NCBI GenBank assembly: GCA_046156035.1
Contig: JBJXEW010000022.1
Span: 14,963-78,962 of the forward strand
Direction of reading: 5' to 3'
Length of the DNA stretch: 64,000 bases
Source: JAEUIX01 sp046156035
GTDB lineage: Bacteria; Planctomycetota; Phycisphaerae; Phycisphaerales; UBA1924
Shown here: positions 34,294 through 42,111 of the stretch, in pieces
How the letters are laid out: every line of letters begins with the position of its first letter
Position numbering within the stretch: position 1 is the first letter of the stretch
The notes under the pieces: generated by a model
Told to the model about the DNA's origin: nothing
Seen by the model: only the letters and a program-made list of their open reading frames with translations
Database searches by the model: none
Translations under genes and position numbers: made by a program

Positions 34294-34299
34294 AAGATA
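34294..34299 (-). promoter_or_regulatory. -10 box of purQ
   Basis: TATCTT on the minus strand, five bases before ATG 34288; it adjoins a GGCACTGGGCACGGG repeat fragment (34302-34316). Confidence 0.45.
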
Positions 34300-34476
34300 G
34301 GAAGGCACTGGGCACGGGGCGGGCGCTGCGGCCCGGCCATCTCGCCCACCCGGGCCACGCCCACCGACACCATCATGTCAGTGCCGCGCATATCGCCGCG
34401 GATTTTCACTTGCCGCCGCGCACGCACGCGGTATGGTCGGTTGTCGTTGCTCCCGCGCCACACACCGAGGTGCCCG

Positions 34477-34869
34477 ATGCCCAACCTTCTCCTCCCCGAT
34501 ATCCCGCTGCCAGAACTTCTCGCGGCCCGCAAGCAGGCCTTCCGCACGCTCTGCCTGCTCGCCACAGACCTCGACAACCAGCAGCAGGCGCGCCTCGCGG
34601 CCATGGCGTTGCTCGCCATCCCGCTGCCGGATTCTGAGGCGGCGGTTCCCGCGCCGCGCCCCTCGCGCGTGGAACAGGTCCGGCGCGAGCCCGCCTCAAC
34701 CCCGCCCCCGGCGGTTGGATCAGCCGCCGGAGTGGGCGTTACGCCCCGGCAATTGCCCACCACCGCCGCGCCCCGGCCCTTGCTTGCAGCAGCCCAACGG
34801 CTCCTCGCGCTCACACAGAAGAAACCATCACACGCCCAACGTCTGCTGGCACGGGCAGGCAGCGGTTAG
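34477..34869 (+). CDS. Small hypothetical protein
   Basis: 130 aa, ATG preceded by GAGG. The N-terminus LLLPDIPLPELLAARKQAFRTLCLLATDLDNQQQARLAAMALLAI looks helical. The middle is Pro/Ala-rich and the C-terminus ends KKPSHAQRLLARAGSG. No signal peptide or known domain recognised. A possible promoter -10 (TATGGT) lies about 40 bases upstream. It precedes the DUF1015 gene in the same direction. Confidence 0.55.
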   Translation: MPNLLLPDIPLPELLAARKQAFRTLCLLATDLDNQQQARLAAMALLAIPLPDSEAAVPAPRPSRVEQVRREPASTPPPAVGSAAGVGVTPRQLPTTAAPRPLLAAAQRLLALTQKKPSHAQRLLARAGSG

Positions 34870-34915
34870 CGCCGCCCACGCGGCACACGCCGCGCCCGGC
34901 GAGTGGTGATTCGTC

Positions 34916-34921
34916 TACCCT
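34916..34921 (+). promoter_or_regulatory. -10 box of the DUF1015 gene
   Basis: TACCCT, six bases before ATG 34928. Confidence 0.45.
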
Positions 34922-34927
34922 CGGTTC

Positions 34928-36277
34928 ATGCCAGCCGTCTATCCCTTTCGTGCGGTTCAGTTCGCCACCGGGCCAGACCTCTCCGGCGTCGTGGCCCCGC
35001 CCTACGACGTGCTGGACCACGCGGGCAAAGCGCGCCTGCTGGCCAAAGACGCTCGCAACATCGTGGCGATCGACCTGCCGCACACACCGGCGAAGGAAAT
35101 CGGCCCCGCGGCGGCATACGAGGGCGCGGCTGCCGCGCTGCGGCAGCACATTGCCGCCGGCGTGATGAAGCGCGGCGACAAGCCCGTCATCTTCGCGTAC
35201 CGGCAGACGTTTACCGGCGCGGACGGCAAGACCACCGTGCGGCGCAGCGGCATGGCGTGCTGCGTGGAGACGGTGCCCTTCGGGCCGCGGGCGGGCGGGG
35301 GTGTTTTGCCCCACGAGGAGACCTTCAGCGGCCCCAAGGAAGACCGGATGGCCCTGATGAAAGCGACGCGCACACAACTCTCGCCGATCTTCGGCCTGCA
35401 CGCGGATGAGAAGGGCCTTGCCACAGCGCTGATTGCGAAAGTGTGCGGCGGCGGGCCGCCGACAAACACCGCCCGCACGGATGACGGCACGCTGCACGAA
35501 GTGTGGACCATCCAAGACGCGGCGACGATCCGGGCGTACCAGGATGCACTCGCGGGCGAGGATGTGTTCGTGGCCGATGGCCACCACCGTTACACCACGG
35601 GCCTGAACTACCTGAAGGGTCTGGAAGCATCCGGGGCGAGCGTGGGGGCGGATCACGCCGCGCGGCGGTGCATGTGTGTGCTGGTGGGCATGAGCGACCC
35701 AGGCCTGGTCATCTGGCCAACGCACCGCGTGCTGGGCGGCATGAAGGGCTACTCGTTCGCGGCGTTTTGTGCGGGCGCTGCCGGATTGCTGAACGTTGAG
35801 CCCTTTGGTGGCGGCCTCGCGCAGATCGAGGGCGCGATGGAGCGCAAGGCCGCGGTGGAAAGGGGGAACGTGTTCGGGCTCTATGACTTCGCCACCGCGA
35901 CGTGCGCGCTGGCGACGCTGGCGCGGCCCGATCCGCTGAAGGACGGCTTCGGCACCAAGCCCGCGGCGTGGCGGCAACTGGATGTGGCCCTGATCCAGTA
36001 CCTGATTGTGGAACAGGTCTGCCAGCCCAAACTCAACGGCGGGGAGGGCGTGAAATGGGCCTTCCCGCACACCATTAAAGAGGTGGAGGAGATCGGGCGC
36101 GGCGAAGAGACCGGGGCGGGTGGCGGCAAAAACTTTGCGCAACTGGCGGTGATCGTGCGGCCCACGCCGCTGGCGGCCGTGCGAGATGTGAGCCGCGCGG
36201 GCCAACTGATGCCGCAGAAGAGCACGTTCTTCTACCCGAAACTGGCGACGGGCTTGTTCGTGAACCCGCTGGAATAG
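34928..36277 (+). CDS. DUF1015 family protein (possible serine kinase)
   Basis: 449 aa. DUF1015 signatures are VYPFRAVQFATGPDLSGVVAPPYDVLD at the N-terminus, GVLPHEETFSGPKEDRMALMKATRTQLSPIFGL in the middle, VFVADGHHRYTTGLNY, and C-terminal MPQKSTFFYPKLATGLFVNPL. Some members of this family are ParB-like kinases of free serine; whether this one is cannot be told. Cytosolic. It ends at a strong terminator. Confidence 0.88.
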   Translation: MPAVYPFRAVQFATGPDLSGVVAPPYDVLDHAGKARLLAKDARNIVAIDLPHTPAKEIGPAAAYEGAAAALRQHIAAGVMKRGDKPVIFAYRQTFTGADGKTTVRRSGMACCVETVPFGPRAGGGVLPHEETFSGPKEDRMALMKATRTQLSPIFGLHADEKGLATALIAKVCGGGPPTNTARTDDGTLHEVWTIQDAATIRAYQDALAGEDVFVADGHHRYTTGLNYLKGLEASGASVGADHAARRCMCVLVGMSDPGLVIWPTHRVLGGMKGYSFAAFCAGAAGLLNVEPFGGGLAQIEGAMERKAAVERGNVFGLYDFATATCALATLARPDPLKDGFGTKPAAWRQLDVALIQYLIVEQVCQPKLNGGEGVKWAFPHTIKEVEEIGRGEETGAGGGKNFAQLAVIVRPTPLAAVRDVSRAGQLMPQKSTFFYPKLATGLFVNPLE

Positions 36278-36332
36278 GTGGAGTGCGGCGTCGGGATGGC
36301 TGGGGCGTGCGTGCGCGTCATCACTCAGTGAG

Positions 36333-36357
36333 GCCCCTGCGCCAGCAGGGGCTTTTT
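36333..36357 (+). terminator. Intrinsic terminator after the DUF1015 gene
   Basis: GCCCCTGC GCCA GCAGGGGC, a perfect 8-bp stem, followed by TTTTT. Confidence 0.92.
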
Positions 36358-36405
36358 CGATATGGGGAACCGAGCAACTTGGTGAGGGGACAACGCCCAT
36401 GCAAA

Positions 36406-36425
36406 GCCCCGGCTCGCGCCGGGGC
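36406..36425 (-). terminator. Terminator of the minus-strand thioredoxin-like gene
   Basis: GCCCCGGC GCGA GCCGGGGC read on the minus strand, followed by a short T run (TTTGC). It faces the plus-strand terminator between two convergent genes. Confidence 0.75.
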
Positions 36426-36460
36426 CTCGTTGCCGTTGCTCGCGACCGGGCGGGCTTTGG

Positions 36461-36901
36461 TTACCGGGTGGCGGTGAGGAACGCCAGCAGGTCTTCGGCG
36501 GAGCGGTTGCCCTCAAAGCGCGACGGGCGCGAGCCGTCGGGCCGGATCAGGACGAGTGCGGGGATCGAGTAGACCGCCAGTTGCCGGGCGTCTGCCGCGT
36601 GGGTGTCGATGTCGATGTACACGGGAATGGTGTTGGCCGTGATCCACTCGGCCACCTTCGGGTGCGCCAGCGCACCGCGTTTGAAGGCTTGGCAGGGCCC
36701 GCACCAGTCGGCGGTTGCAAACGCGAGCACCGGCTTGCCGCTGGTGGCGCTCTGGGCCAGCGCTTCGGGCAGTCGCTGCGCGGGGGCAAACGCTCCCGGC
36801 ACGGGGGCCACACGCCCGCGGAAGAGTTGCAGGGCCGTGAGCGAAGAGGCCGCGAGAACCACAGCGGCGATGATCGGCAGTTTGAGTGTGGCGATGGACA
36901 T
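36461..36901 (-). CDS. Thioredoxin-like protein, membrane-anchored
   Basis: 146 aa. An N-terminal hydrophobic segment (LPIIAAVVLAASSLTALQLF) acts as signal or anchor, placing the thioredoxin fold outside the cytoplasm. The redox motif is ATADWCGPCQAFKRGAL. The cis-proline region is YSIPALVLIRPDGS. Probably a thiol-disulfide protein; partner unknown. It follows the CNNM-type gene pair in the same direction, 21 bp after the second. Confidence 0.88.
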   Translation of the reverse strand: MSIATLKLPIIAAVVLAASSLTALQLFRGRVAPVPGAFAPAQRLPEALAQSATSGKPVLAFATADWCGPCQAFKRGALAHPKVAEWITANTIPVYIDIDTHAADARQLAVYSIPALVLIRPDGSRPSRFEGNRSAEDLLAFLTATR

Positions 36902-36922
36902 GGCTGCAAGAGTCCTACGCGG

Positions 36923-37957
36923 CTACCACGCCGCGAGTTCGCCGGTGAGCGGTTCCACCAGGTCTTTGGCGGTGGCCACACCCACCGGCCGGCCGTCGGC
37001 GATGACGACCGCCAGCGGCGAATCGGTCTCGCTGAGTTGCAGGAGCGCGGCACGCACCGAAAGGCCCGGGCTGAGAAACACGGGCGGCTGCATGAGATCG
37101 GCCAGGGTGCGCCCGGGCTGAAGGGCCAGATCAAGGTGATTGACCACGCCCACCACCTGTCCACGAGCATCGACAACGGGGAAGCGCGTGGAGCCCGCGG
37201 CGCAGGCGAGTTCAAGCGCTCGGCGCGGCTCGGTGTCGAGGGGAAGTTTGTGCACGCGCGGCCAGGGGGTCATCTCGTCGCGCACCGTGGCATCGCGCAG
37301 GGCCATGGCGCGATCCAGGAGCGTGACCTGCGACTCGGAGAGGGCCCCGTGACGCACACCCTCCTTGAGGAGCGCGGCCATGCGCTCGCGTGCTGTGGGG
37401 ATGGCCGAGTCGTCTCCACCGCCCAGAAGGTGCGAGGCGAAGCGGGCCGTGGCCTGCACCGCCGGCAGCACGAGCGTGGCCGTGAGCAGCACGCGGAACC
37501 AGCGCACCGGACGGGCGATGGCGTAGGTGAGCGTGTCGGCCTCGGCCCGGAAGAGTTCCTTGGGGAGCGTGTCGATGAGCACGAAGAGCACCGGCCCGAT
37601 CAGCACGGTGGAGAGGATGATGATGAGCCACTCGGTGTAGCCGCGGGCTTCGAGAAGGGCGGTGAGGCCCAAACTGAGAAAGTAACTGAAGAGGTTGTAG
37701 CCCACCAGCAGCACGGCCAGCAGGCGTGCGGGGTGCTCCAGTTCGGCGGCGAGGACGCGCGCCGCCTCGTCGGAGCCGGGGTCGAGCGCGGCGGCGCGGG
37801 CGCGGAGGTTGAGGCGCACGCGGTTGACGGTGTAGCACCCCATCTCGCCGCCGGCGCACAGGGCCGAGCCGATGAGGCCGGCAAGGCTGAGCGCGCAGTA
37901 ACCGAGCACCTCGCTCCCGGAGAGCACCAGGTCGGGCTGGGCGGGCACAACGCTCAC
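36923..37957 (-). CDS. CNNM/CorC-type membrane protein (DUF21 + CBS), second copy
   Basis: 344 aa from a GTG. A DUF21-like transmembrane domain with about four hydrophobic segments (for example LGYCALSLAGLIGSALCAGGEMGCYTVNRVRL) is followed by RAMALRDATVRDEMTPWPRVHKLPLD, the CBS entry motif, and a CBS pair (FPVVDARGQVVGVVNHLDL, PLAVVIADGRPVGVATAKDLVEPLTGEL). It lacks the C-terminal CorC_HlyC domain present in its neighbour. The GTG overlaps the neighbour's stop (GTGA), so the two are translationally coupled and may work as a heteromeric ion (Mg2+/Co2+) transporter or sensor. Confidence 0.85.
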   Translation of the reverse strand: MSVVPAQPDLVLSGSEVLGYCALSLAGLIGSALCAGGEMGCYTVNRVRLNLRARAAALDPGSDEAARVLAAELEHPARLLAVLLVGYNLFSYFLSLGLTALLEARGYTEWLIIILSTVLIGPVLFVLIDTLPKELFRAEADTLTYAIARPVRWFRVLLTATLVLPAVQATARFASHLLGGGDDSAIPTARERMAALLKEGVRHGALSESQVTLLDRAMALRDATVRDEMTPWPRVHKLPLDTEPRRALELACAAGSTRFPVVDARGQVVGVVNHLDLALQPGRTLADLMQPPVFLSPGLSVRAALLQLSETDSPLAVVIADGRPVGVATAKDLVEPLTGELAAW

Positions 37958-39306
37958 GCGGGCTCCCGTTCTGGCGGGCCGAAGCCCGCGGCCCCGCCGT
38001 GCGCTTCGGAGACGATGGCGACCTCGACGAGTTCGACCACGCGCCCGCGCACCTCTTTCACGGTGAGCACCACGTTCTGCACGGCCACGCTGTCGCCCAC
38101 GACAGGGACGCTGCCGAGCAGCGCATAGACCACACCGGCGACGGTGGAGACGCGCGGGTCGATGGGCAGGCCGAACATCTCGCCCCAGTCTCGCGCCGAG
38201 AGGCGGCCGGGCACCAGCCAGCGGCCGGTGTCGATCTGCTCCACGCCGGAGCGCTCGCCGACGCTCTCTTCGGTGCCGCCGAGTTCGGCGATGAGGCGCT
38301 TCACCACGTCGCGCAGCGAGACCAGGCCCAGGATGGCCCCGTGCTCGTCCACGCAGAACGCGGCCTTGGCGCCGGAGGTACGCATCTGTTCGAGCAGGCC
38401 GTCGAGCGCAGCGTTCTCGGGCACGAAGCGGACAGCGCCTAGAAAGTCGGCGATGGGCGGCGCCTGCGTGCGGCCCGCCCCCCCGCCCAGTGCCCACCGG
38501 CCCAGATACCCCTTCACGTCCAGCATGCCCAGCACCTCGCCGTCGAGCCCGGTGGCCGACGCGAGGGCGCGGCAGACGGGCACGCGCGTGGCGTGCGAGG
38601 CGGCGGCGAGTTCAGCCACCTCCGCGGGCGTGGCCGTCTCCGGGAGCCACTCGATCTCCACGCGCGGGAGCATGATCTCACGCACGCGCACCGACCCCAT
38701 GTGGATCACCTCGCGCAGCACCTCGCGCTCGCCTGAATCGATGTGCGTGTCGGTCTCGCCCCCGCCCCCACCACCCAGCAGCGCGGCGAGTTCCTCGGCC
38801 GTCAGGTCGGTCTGGCGGGCCGATTCGTGCGGGAGGATGAGGCGCGAGAGCGGGGCGATGATGCCGCGGTCGAGGAAGATGCGCAGCGGGCCCATGGCGC
38901 GGATGGTGAGCAGCGTGGGCGGGGCGAGGAAGCGCGCGAACTCAACGCGCCGGCGTGCCGCGAGCATTTTGGAGACCACCTCGGCGCCCACCGTCATCAG
39001 CACGAGGTTCACGACGCTGATGGCGATGCCGATCCACGGCGAGGGAGCCTCCAGCAGCAGCAGCGACGTGAGCACGAAGTAGAGCGTCGTGCAGATCATG
39101 TTGATGAACAGCAGGCTGACGAGAAACTCGCGCGGGTTGCGGAGCAGGGCGGCCGCGGCACGGGCGGCCCCGGGGGCGAGTTTCTTCAGGCGGGCCTGAT
39201 CCTGATACGTGAGGCTGAACAGCGCCGTTTCAACAGAAGAGCAGAGCGCCGACGCGGCCAGCAGCAGCGGGAGCGCGAGCAGGATGGCGAGGGTGAGAGC
39301 GTCCAT
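37954..39306 (-). CDS. CNNM/CorC-type membrane protein (DUF21 + CBS + CorC_HlyC), first copy
   Basis: 450 aa from ATG 39306. DUF21 domain: LILLALPLLLAASALCSSVETALFSLT and three further hydrophobic segments, with SVETALFSL the usual first-helix motif. Then HIDSGEREVLREVIHMGSVRVREIMLPRVEIEWLP leads into two CBS units, and the C-terminal CorC_HlyC domain includes GRWLVPGRLSARDWGEMFGL and TVAGVVYALLGSVPVVGD. These proteins are linked to Mg2+/Co2+ homeostasis. A Gly run interrupts the link between DUF21 and CBS. Confidence 0.88.
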   Translation of the reverse strand: MDALTLAILLALPLLLAASALCSSVETALFSLTYQDQARLKKLAPGAARAAAALLRNPREFLVSLLFINMICTTLYFVLTSLLLLEAPSPWIGIAISVVNLVLMTVGAEVVSKMLAARRRVEFARFLAPPTLLTIRAMGPLRIFLDRGIIAPLSRLILPHESARQTDLTAEELAALLGGGGGGETDTHIDSGEREVLREVIHMGSVRVREIMLPRVEIEWLPETATPAEVAELAAASHATRVPVCRALASATGLDGEVLGMLDVKGYLGRWALGGGAGRTQAPPIADFLGAVRFVPENAALDGLLEQMRTSGAKAAFCVDEHGAILGLVSLRDVVKRLIAELGGTEESVGERSGVEQIDTGRWLVPGRLSARDWGEMFGLPIDPRVSTVAGVVYALLGSVPVVGDSVAVQNVVLTVKEVRGRVVELVEVAIVSEAHGGAAGFGPPEREPA

Positions 39307-39368
39307 GCGGCGGGGGCGGCGGGGGGGGGAGGCGCGGGCGGTGTGCCGCGGGCGCAAAGCGTATCGGT

Positions 39369-39893
39369 TCAGGCGGGCTGGCCGCCGGAATCGCGCGCCG
39401 CGATCTGCTCGATCAGGCGCTCGATGTAGCGCCAGGCGTTGAGTTCGCGCCGGATGGCGGCGAGCGTGGCGGGCGCGCCGGGGGCCGAGACGGTCCGAAA
39501 GAGTTCACCCACACGGCGGATGTGCCCGCCGCGGCTCTCTTCGGCGCGGGCGAGGTGGGCTTCAACGGCCGAGCGATCGCCCGCGGCAAGGTGCGCGTCG
39601 ATCGACTCGCGCAGGGCCATCATCTCCATGAGGAAACCCTCGGGCAGGGAGCGGTCCTGCTCCTTGGCCGGGCCGCCCAGACGGCACAGGAGCGTGTTGG
39701 CCCGCTGCTCGGGGTCCGCCAGCACCGCGCGGGCGTGGTTGAGCGCGGCAGAGGCGGCATCCGGGTCGGCACCGGCGGGGGCCGCGCCGCGGTCTGGATG
39801 GACGTTGCCCGCGCGGGCGAGATAGGCCCGTTGAATGGCCGCGGGATCGAGATCGAAGGTGTGCGGCAGGCCGAGTTGGTCGAAGGGGTCGAT
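39369..39893 (-). CDS. hscB: HscB-like Fe-S cluster co-chaperone, start unresolved
   Basis: About 174 aa, the normal HscB size. J-domain: DPFDQLGLPHTFDLDPAAIQRAYLAR, HPD in NVHPDRG, then the cluster-transfer helices LPEGFLMEMMALRESIDAHLAAGD, typical of HscB, which brings IscU to HscA. The coordinates begin at the codon just before DPFDQLG because no ATG, GTG or TTG exists in frame near it. A GTG overlapping the upstream stop (39917-39919, GTGA) is in another frame; one extra C in the following CCCC run would connect them. Treat the 5' end as uncertain. Confidence 0.75.
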   Translation of the reverse strand: MDPFDQLGLPHTFDLDPAAIQRAYLARAGNVHPDRGAAPAGADPDAASAALNHARAVLADPEQRANTLLCRLGGPAKEQDRSLPEGFLMEMMALRESIDAHLAAGDRSAVEAHLARAEESRGGHIRRVGELFRTVSAPGAPATLAAIRRELNAWRYIERLIEQIAARDSGGQPA

Positions 39894-39915
39894 CGCGCGG
39901 CTCCGGGGCGTCCTC

Positions 39916-41013
39916 TCACTGCGGCATGGGCGGCGGGAAGAGGGGTGAGAGAGCGGGCACGGTGGAGGCGGCGGCCCAGGCCGGCATGCCCTCGGCCCAG
40001 ACGAGTGTTTCGCGCGCGAGTTGCCCGGCCCGGGCCTGTGCGCTGAGCGCGGCGAGGTCGAAGGGGCCGGTCTGCTGGCCACCCTTGCCGATGAAGAAGG
40101 CGGTGGGTGAGGCACCGGGCATTGGCGGGGGGCCTGAGCGCGGGGCCTGCTGGGCGTTGCTCATGGCCTGGCCCATCTGCTGGCCCAGGGCCATGCCAGC
40201 ACCCAGGCCCATGCCCGCGGCGGCGCCGCCCCCTCCCGTGTTCTCGGCCGCGGCCTTGAGAGCATCGGCGGCCTGGAATTGGGTGTAGCGGTTCACATCG
40301 CCGATCACGCCCATGCTGGTGCGCTTGTCGAGGGCCTTCTCGACCTCTTCGGGAAGGGAGATGTTCTCGACGGTGAAGGTGGGAAGGTCGAGGCCGATCT
40401 TGGCGAACTCCGCGGCCATTTTGTCGCGGATGAGGCCGCCGAGGCGGTCGTAGTTGCCGGCGAGGTCGAGCGCGGCGATGCCGGAGGAGCCGAGGATGGT
40501 GCCGATCTGGGCCACGATGAGGTTGCGGAGTTGGCCGGTGATCTCCTCGGTGGTGAAGCGGCTGTCGGTGCCGACGACCTGCTTGAGGAAGACGCCGGGG
40601 TCCTTGATCTGCACGGTGTAGGCGCCGAAGGCACGCAGGCGCATGGGGCCGAACTCGGGGTCGCGCACCATGATGGGGTTGGCGGTGCCCCACTTGAGGT
40701 CGGTGAACTGGCGCGTGGAGCAGAAGTAGACCTCGGCCTTGAACGGGGACTCGAAGCCGTACTTCCACCCCTTGAGCGTGCCGAGGATGGGAAGGTTCTT
40801 GGTGGTGAGGGTGTGCGTACCGGGCGTGAAGACGTCGGCGAGTTCGCCCTCGTTGACGAAGCAGGCGGCCTGGCCCTCGCGGACCACGAGTTTGGCGCCG
40901 TACTTGATCTCGTTGTTGAAGCGGTCAAAGCGATAGACCATCGTGTTGTTGGTGTCGTCCAGCCACTGGACGATGTCGATGAGTTCTTGCTTGAGGCGTT
41001 CCCAGATGGACAT
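39916..41013 (-). CDS. SPFH-domain protein with C-terminal GYF_2-type domain
   Basis: 365 aa. The N-terminal two thirds is an SPFH/YdjI-like domain: WERLKQELIDIVQWLDDTNNTMVYRFDR, VREGQAACFVNEGELADVFTPGTHTLTTKNLPIL and FTVENISLPEEVEKALDKRTSMGVIGD. A Gly/Gln-rich linker follows, then a GYF_2-like module (FIGKGGQQTGPFDLAALSAQARAGQLARETLVWAEGMPAWAAAS). No transmembrane segment, so it probably scaffolds proteins at the membrane. GGAG lies six bases before the ATG. First gene of a run that continues with hscB and the CNNM genes. Confidence 0.88.
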   Translation of the reverse strand: MSIWERLKQELIDIVQWLDDTNNTMVYRFDRFNNEIKYGAKLVVREGQAACFVNEGELADVFTPGTHTLTTKNLPILGTLKGWKYGFESPFKAEVYFCSTRQFTDLKWGTANPIMVRDPEFGPMRLRAFGAYTVQIKDPGVFLKQVVGTDSRFTTEEITGQLRNLIVAQIGTILGSSGIAALDLAGNYDRLGGLIRDKMAAEFAKIGLDLPTFTVENISLPEEVEKALDKRTSMGVIGDVNRYTQFQAADALKAAAENTGGGGAAAGMGLGAGMALGQQMGQAMSNAQQAPRSGPPPMPGASPTAFFIGKGGQQTGPFDLAALSAQARAGQLARETLVWAEGMPAWAAASTVPALSPLFPPPMPQ

Positions 41014-41333
41014 GAAGGGCTCCGATGCCTGCGAGGACTGCGGGGTGGCGCGTGCGCTCGGCGCGGTGAGCGCCTCGTGAACGGTCGTGTCATTGTTGGG
41101 GGGTCGGGGGGGCGAGTATCGCGGATTCTGTGTCTTGGCGTGGGTGGCGGCGGCGTGTACGGGCGCGGTTTGTACGGCGGGCTTTGCATTCTGCGTGGGA
41201 TTCCCGGAACGGACCGGAGATTTGTGGGTGGAGGGTCCGCGGTGAGGTACTCTGGCTCAGGCGGTGATCTTGCGTCGCCGCGTCCGGCTTTAAGCGTGCT
41301 TGGCCACGCTGAGGCAGAAAAGAGGAGAGACAC
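41014..41333. other. Divergent intergenic region
   Basis: About 320 bp between two divergent genes. It contains G-runs but no clear gene or palindrome family. Shine-Dalgarno sequences border both ends (GGAG for the SPFH gene, GAGGAGAG for the gene at 41334). No confident -10/-35 pair was identified. Confidence 0.4.
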
Positions 41334-41981
41334 ATGCGAACGAGTGCGATGGTGTTGGCTTGCGCGGCGGTGTCCTTGTCCTGCGGCGCGGCCTCGGCGA
41401 CCCACATGCGAGGCGGGAACGTGGCCGTCGGCAACCTGCCCCCGCTGGGCCTTGAGTATGAAGGTCAGTTCCACTCATGGGGGGGCGGTCAGGTCACGCT
41501 GACCGACCCCGTGCACTCAGGGTTCACCGCTTCCTTCGCCCCGCCTGCGCTGGGCATGTCCCAGGTGCACAATTTCGGTTCCACGGTGGCCGGCATGGTT
41601 TCAGCCTTCGGGAGTCCCCCGATGCCCGTCTCCGTGCCCGGGGTGCCCGTTGCGGTGCGTGTGGACCACGTGAGCGACAGCGGCGCGACCATGTTCTTCG
41701 ACACGGAGATGCTGCAACTGGACATCAACTTTGGTGGCGGGGTGATGGTGCGCGAGAGCCTGACGCTCCAGTCTTTGGGCAAGACGGAGATCACGGACAT
41801 CGGCGGAGGCATGTTCTTCATCGACAGTTTCTTCGACGTGTTCACGGAGTTGAGCCTTGACGGCGGGCAGACGTGGATCCCCTCCGATGGTTCCGTGGAG
41901 ATGGTCCTGCACCCGACACCGGGGGCCGCGGGGCTGCTTGCGCTGGGTGGCCTGGCGGCGGCGCGGCGTCGCCGGAACTGA
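41334..41981 (+). CDS. Exported protein with PEP-CTERM-like sorting signal
   Basis: 215 aa. Signal peptide TSAMVLACAAVSLSCGAASATH, a beta-rich body without recognised domain, and a C-terminal tail PTPGAAGLLALGGLAAARRRRN: Pro-rich motif, hydrophobic helix, Arg cluster. That three-part tail is the exosortase/PEP-CTERM-like signal common in planctomycetes. GAGGAGAG precedes the ATG. Likely surface-exposed; role unknown. Confidence 0.75.
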   Translation: MRTSAMVLACAAVSLSCGAASATHMRGGNVAVGNLPPLGLEYEGQFHSWGGGQVTLTDPVHSGFTASFAPPALGMSQVHNFGSTVAGMVSAFGSPPMPVSVPGVPVAVRVDHVSDSGATMFFDTEMLQLDINFGGGVMVRESLTLQSLGKTEITDIGGGMFFIDSFFDVFTELSLDGGQTWIPSDGSVEMVLHPTPGAAGLLALGGLAAARRRRN

Positions 41982-42097
41982 GTGGCGGGCCGGGCCAACA
42001 TCGTGAAATGCTGACGACCGCAGCCGCGCGGAGAGCTGGCTTTCACCGTGCCTGTACGGCGGTGGCTGCGGCCTGAAACGGCCACGGGCCGGGGCGG

Positions 42098-42103
42098 TAC
42101 ACT
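42098..42103 (+). promoter_or_regulatory. -10 box of the S41 protease gene
   Basis: TACACT, eight bases before ATG 42112, within GGTACACTGGCC, also present upstream of the DinB-like gene. Confidence 0.45.
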
Positions 42104-42111
42104 GGCCACAT

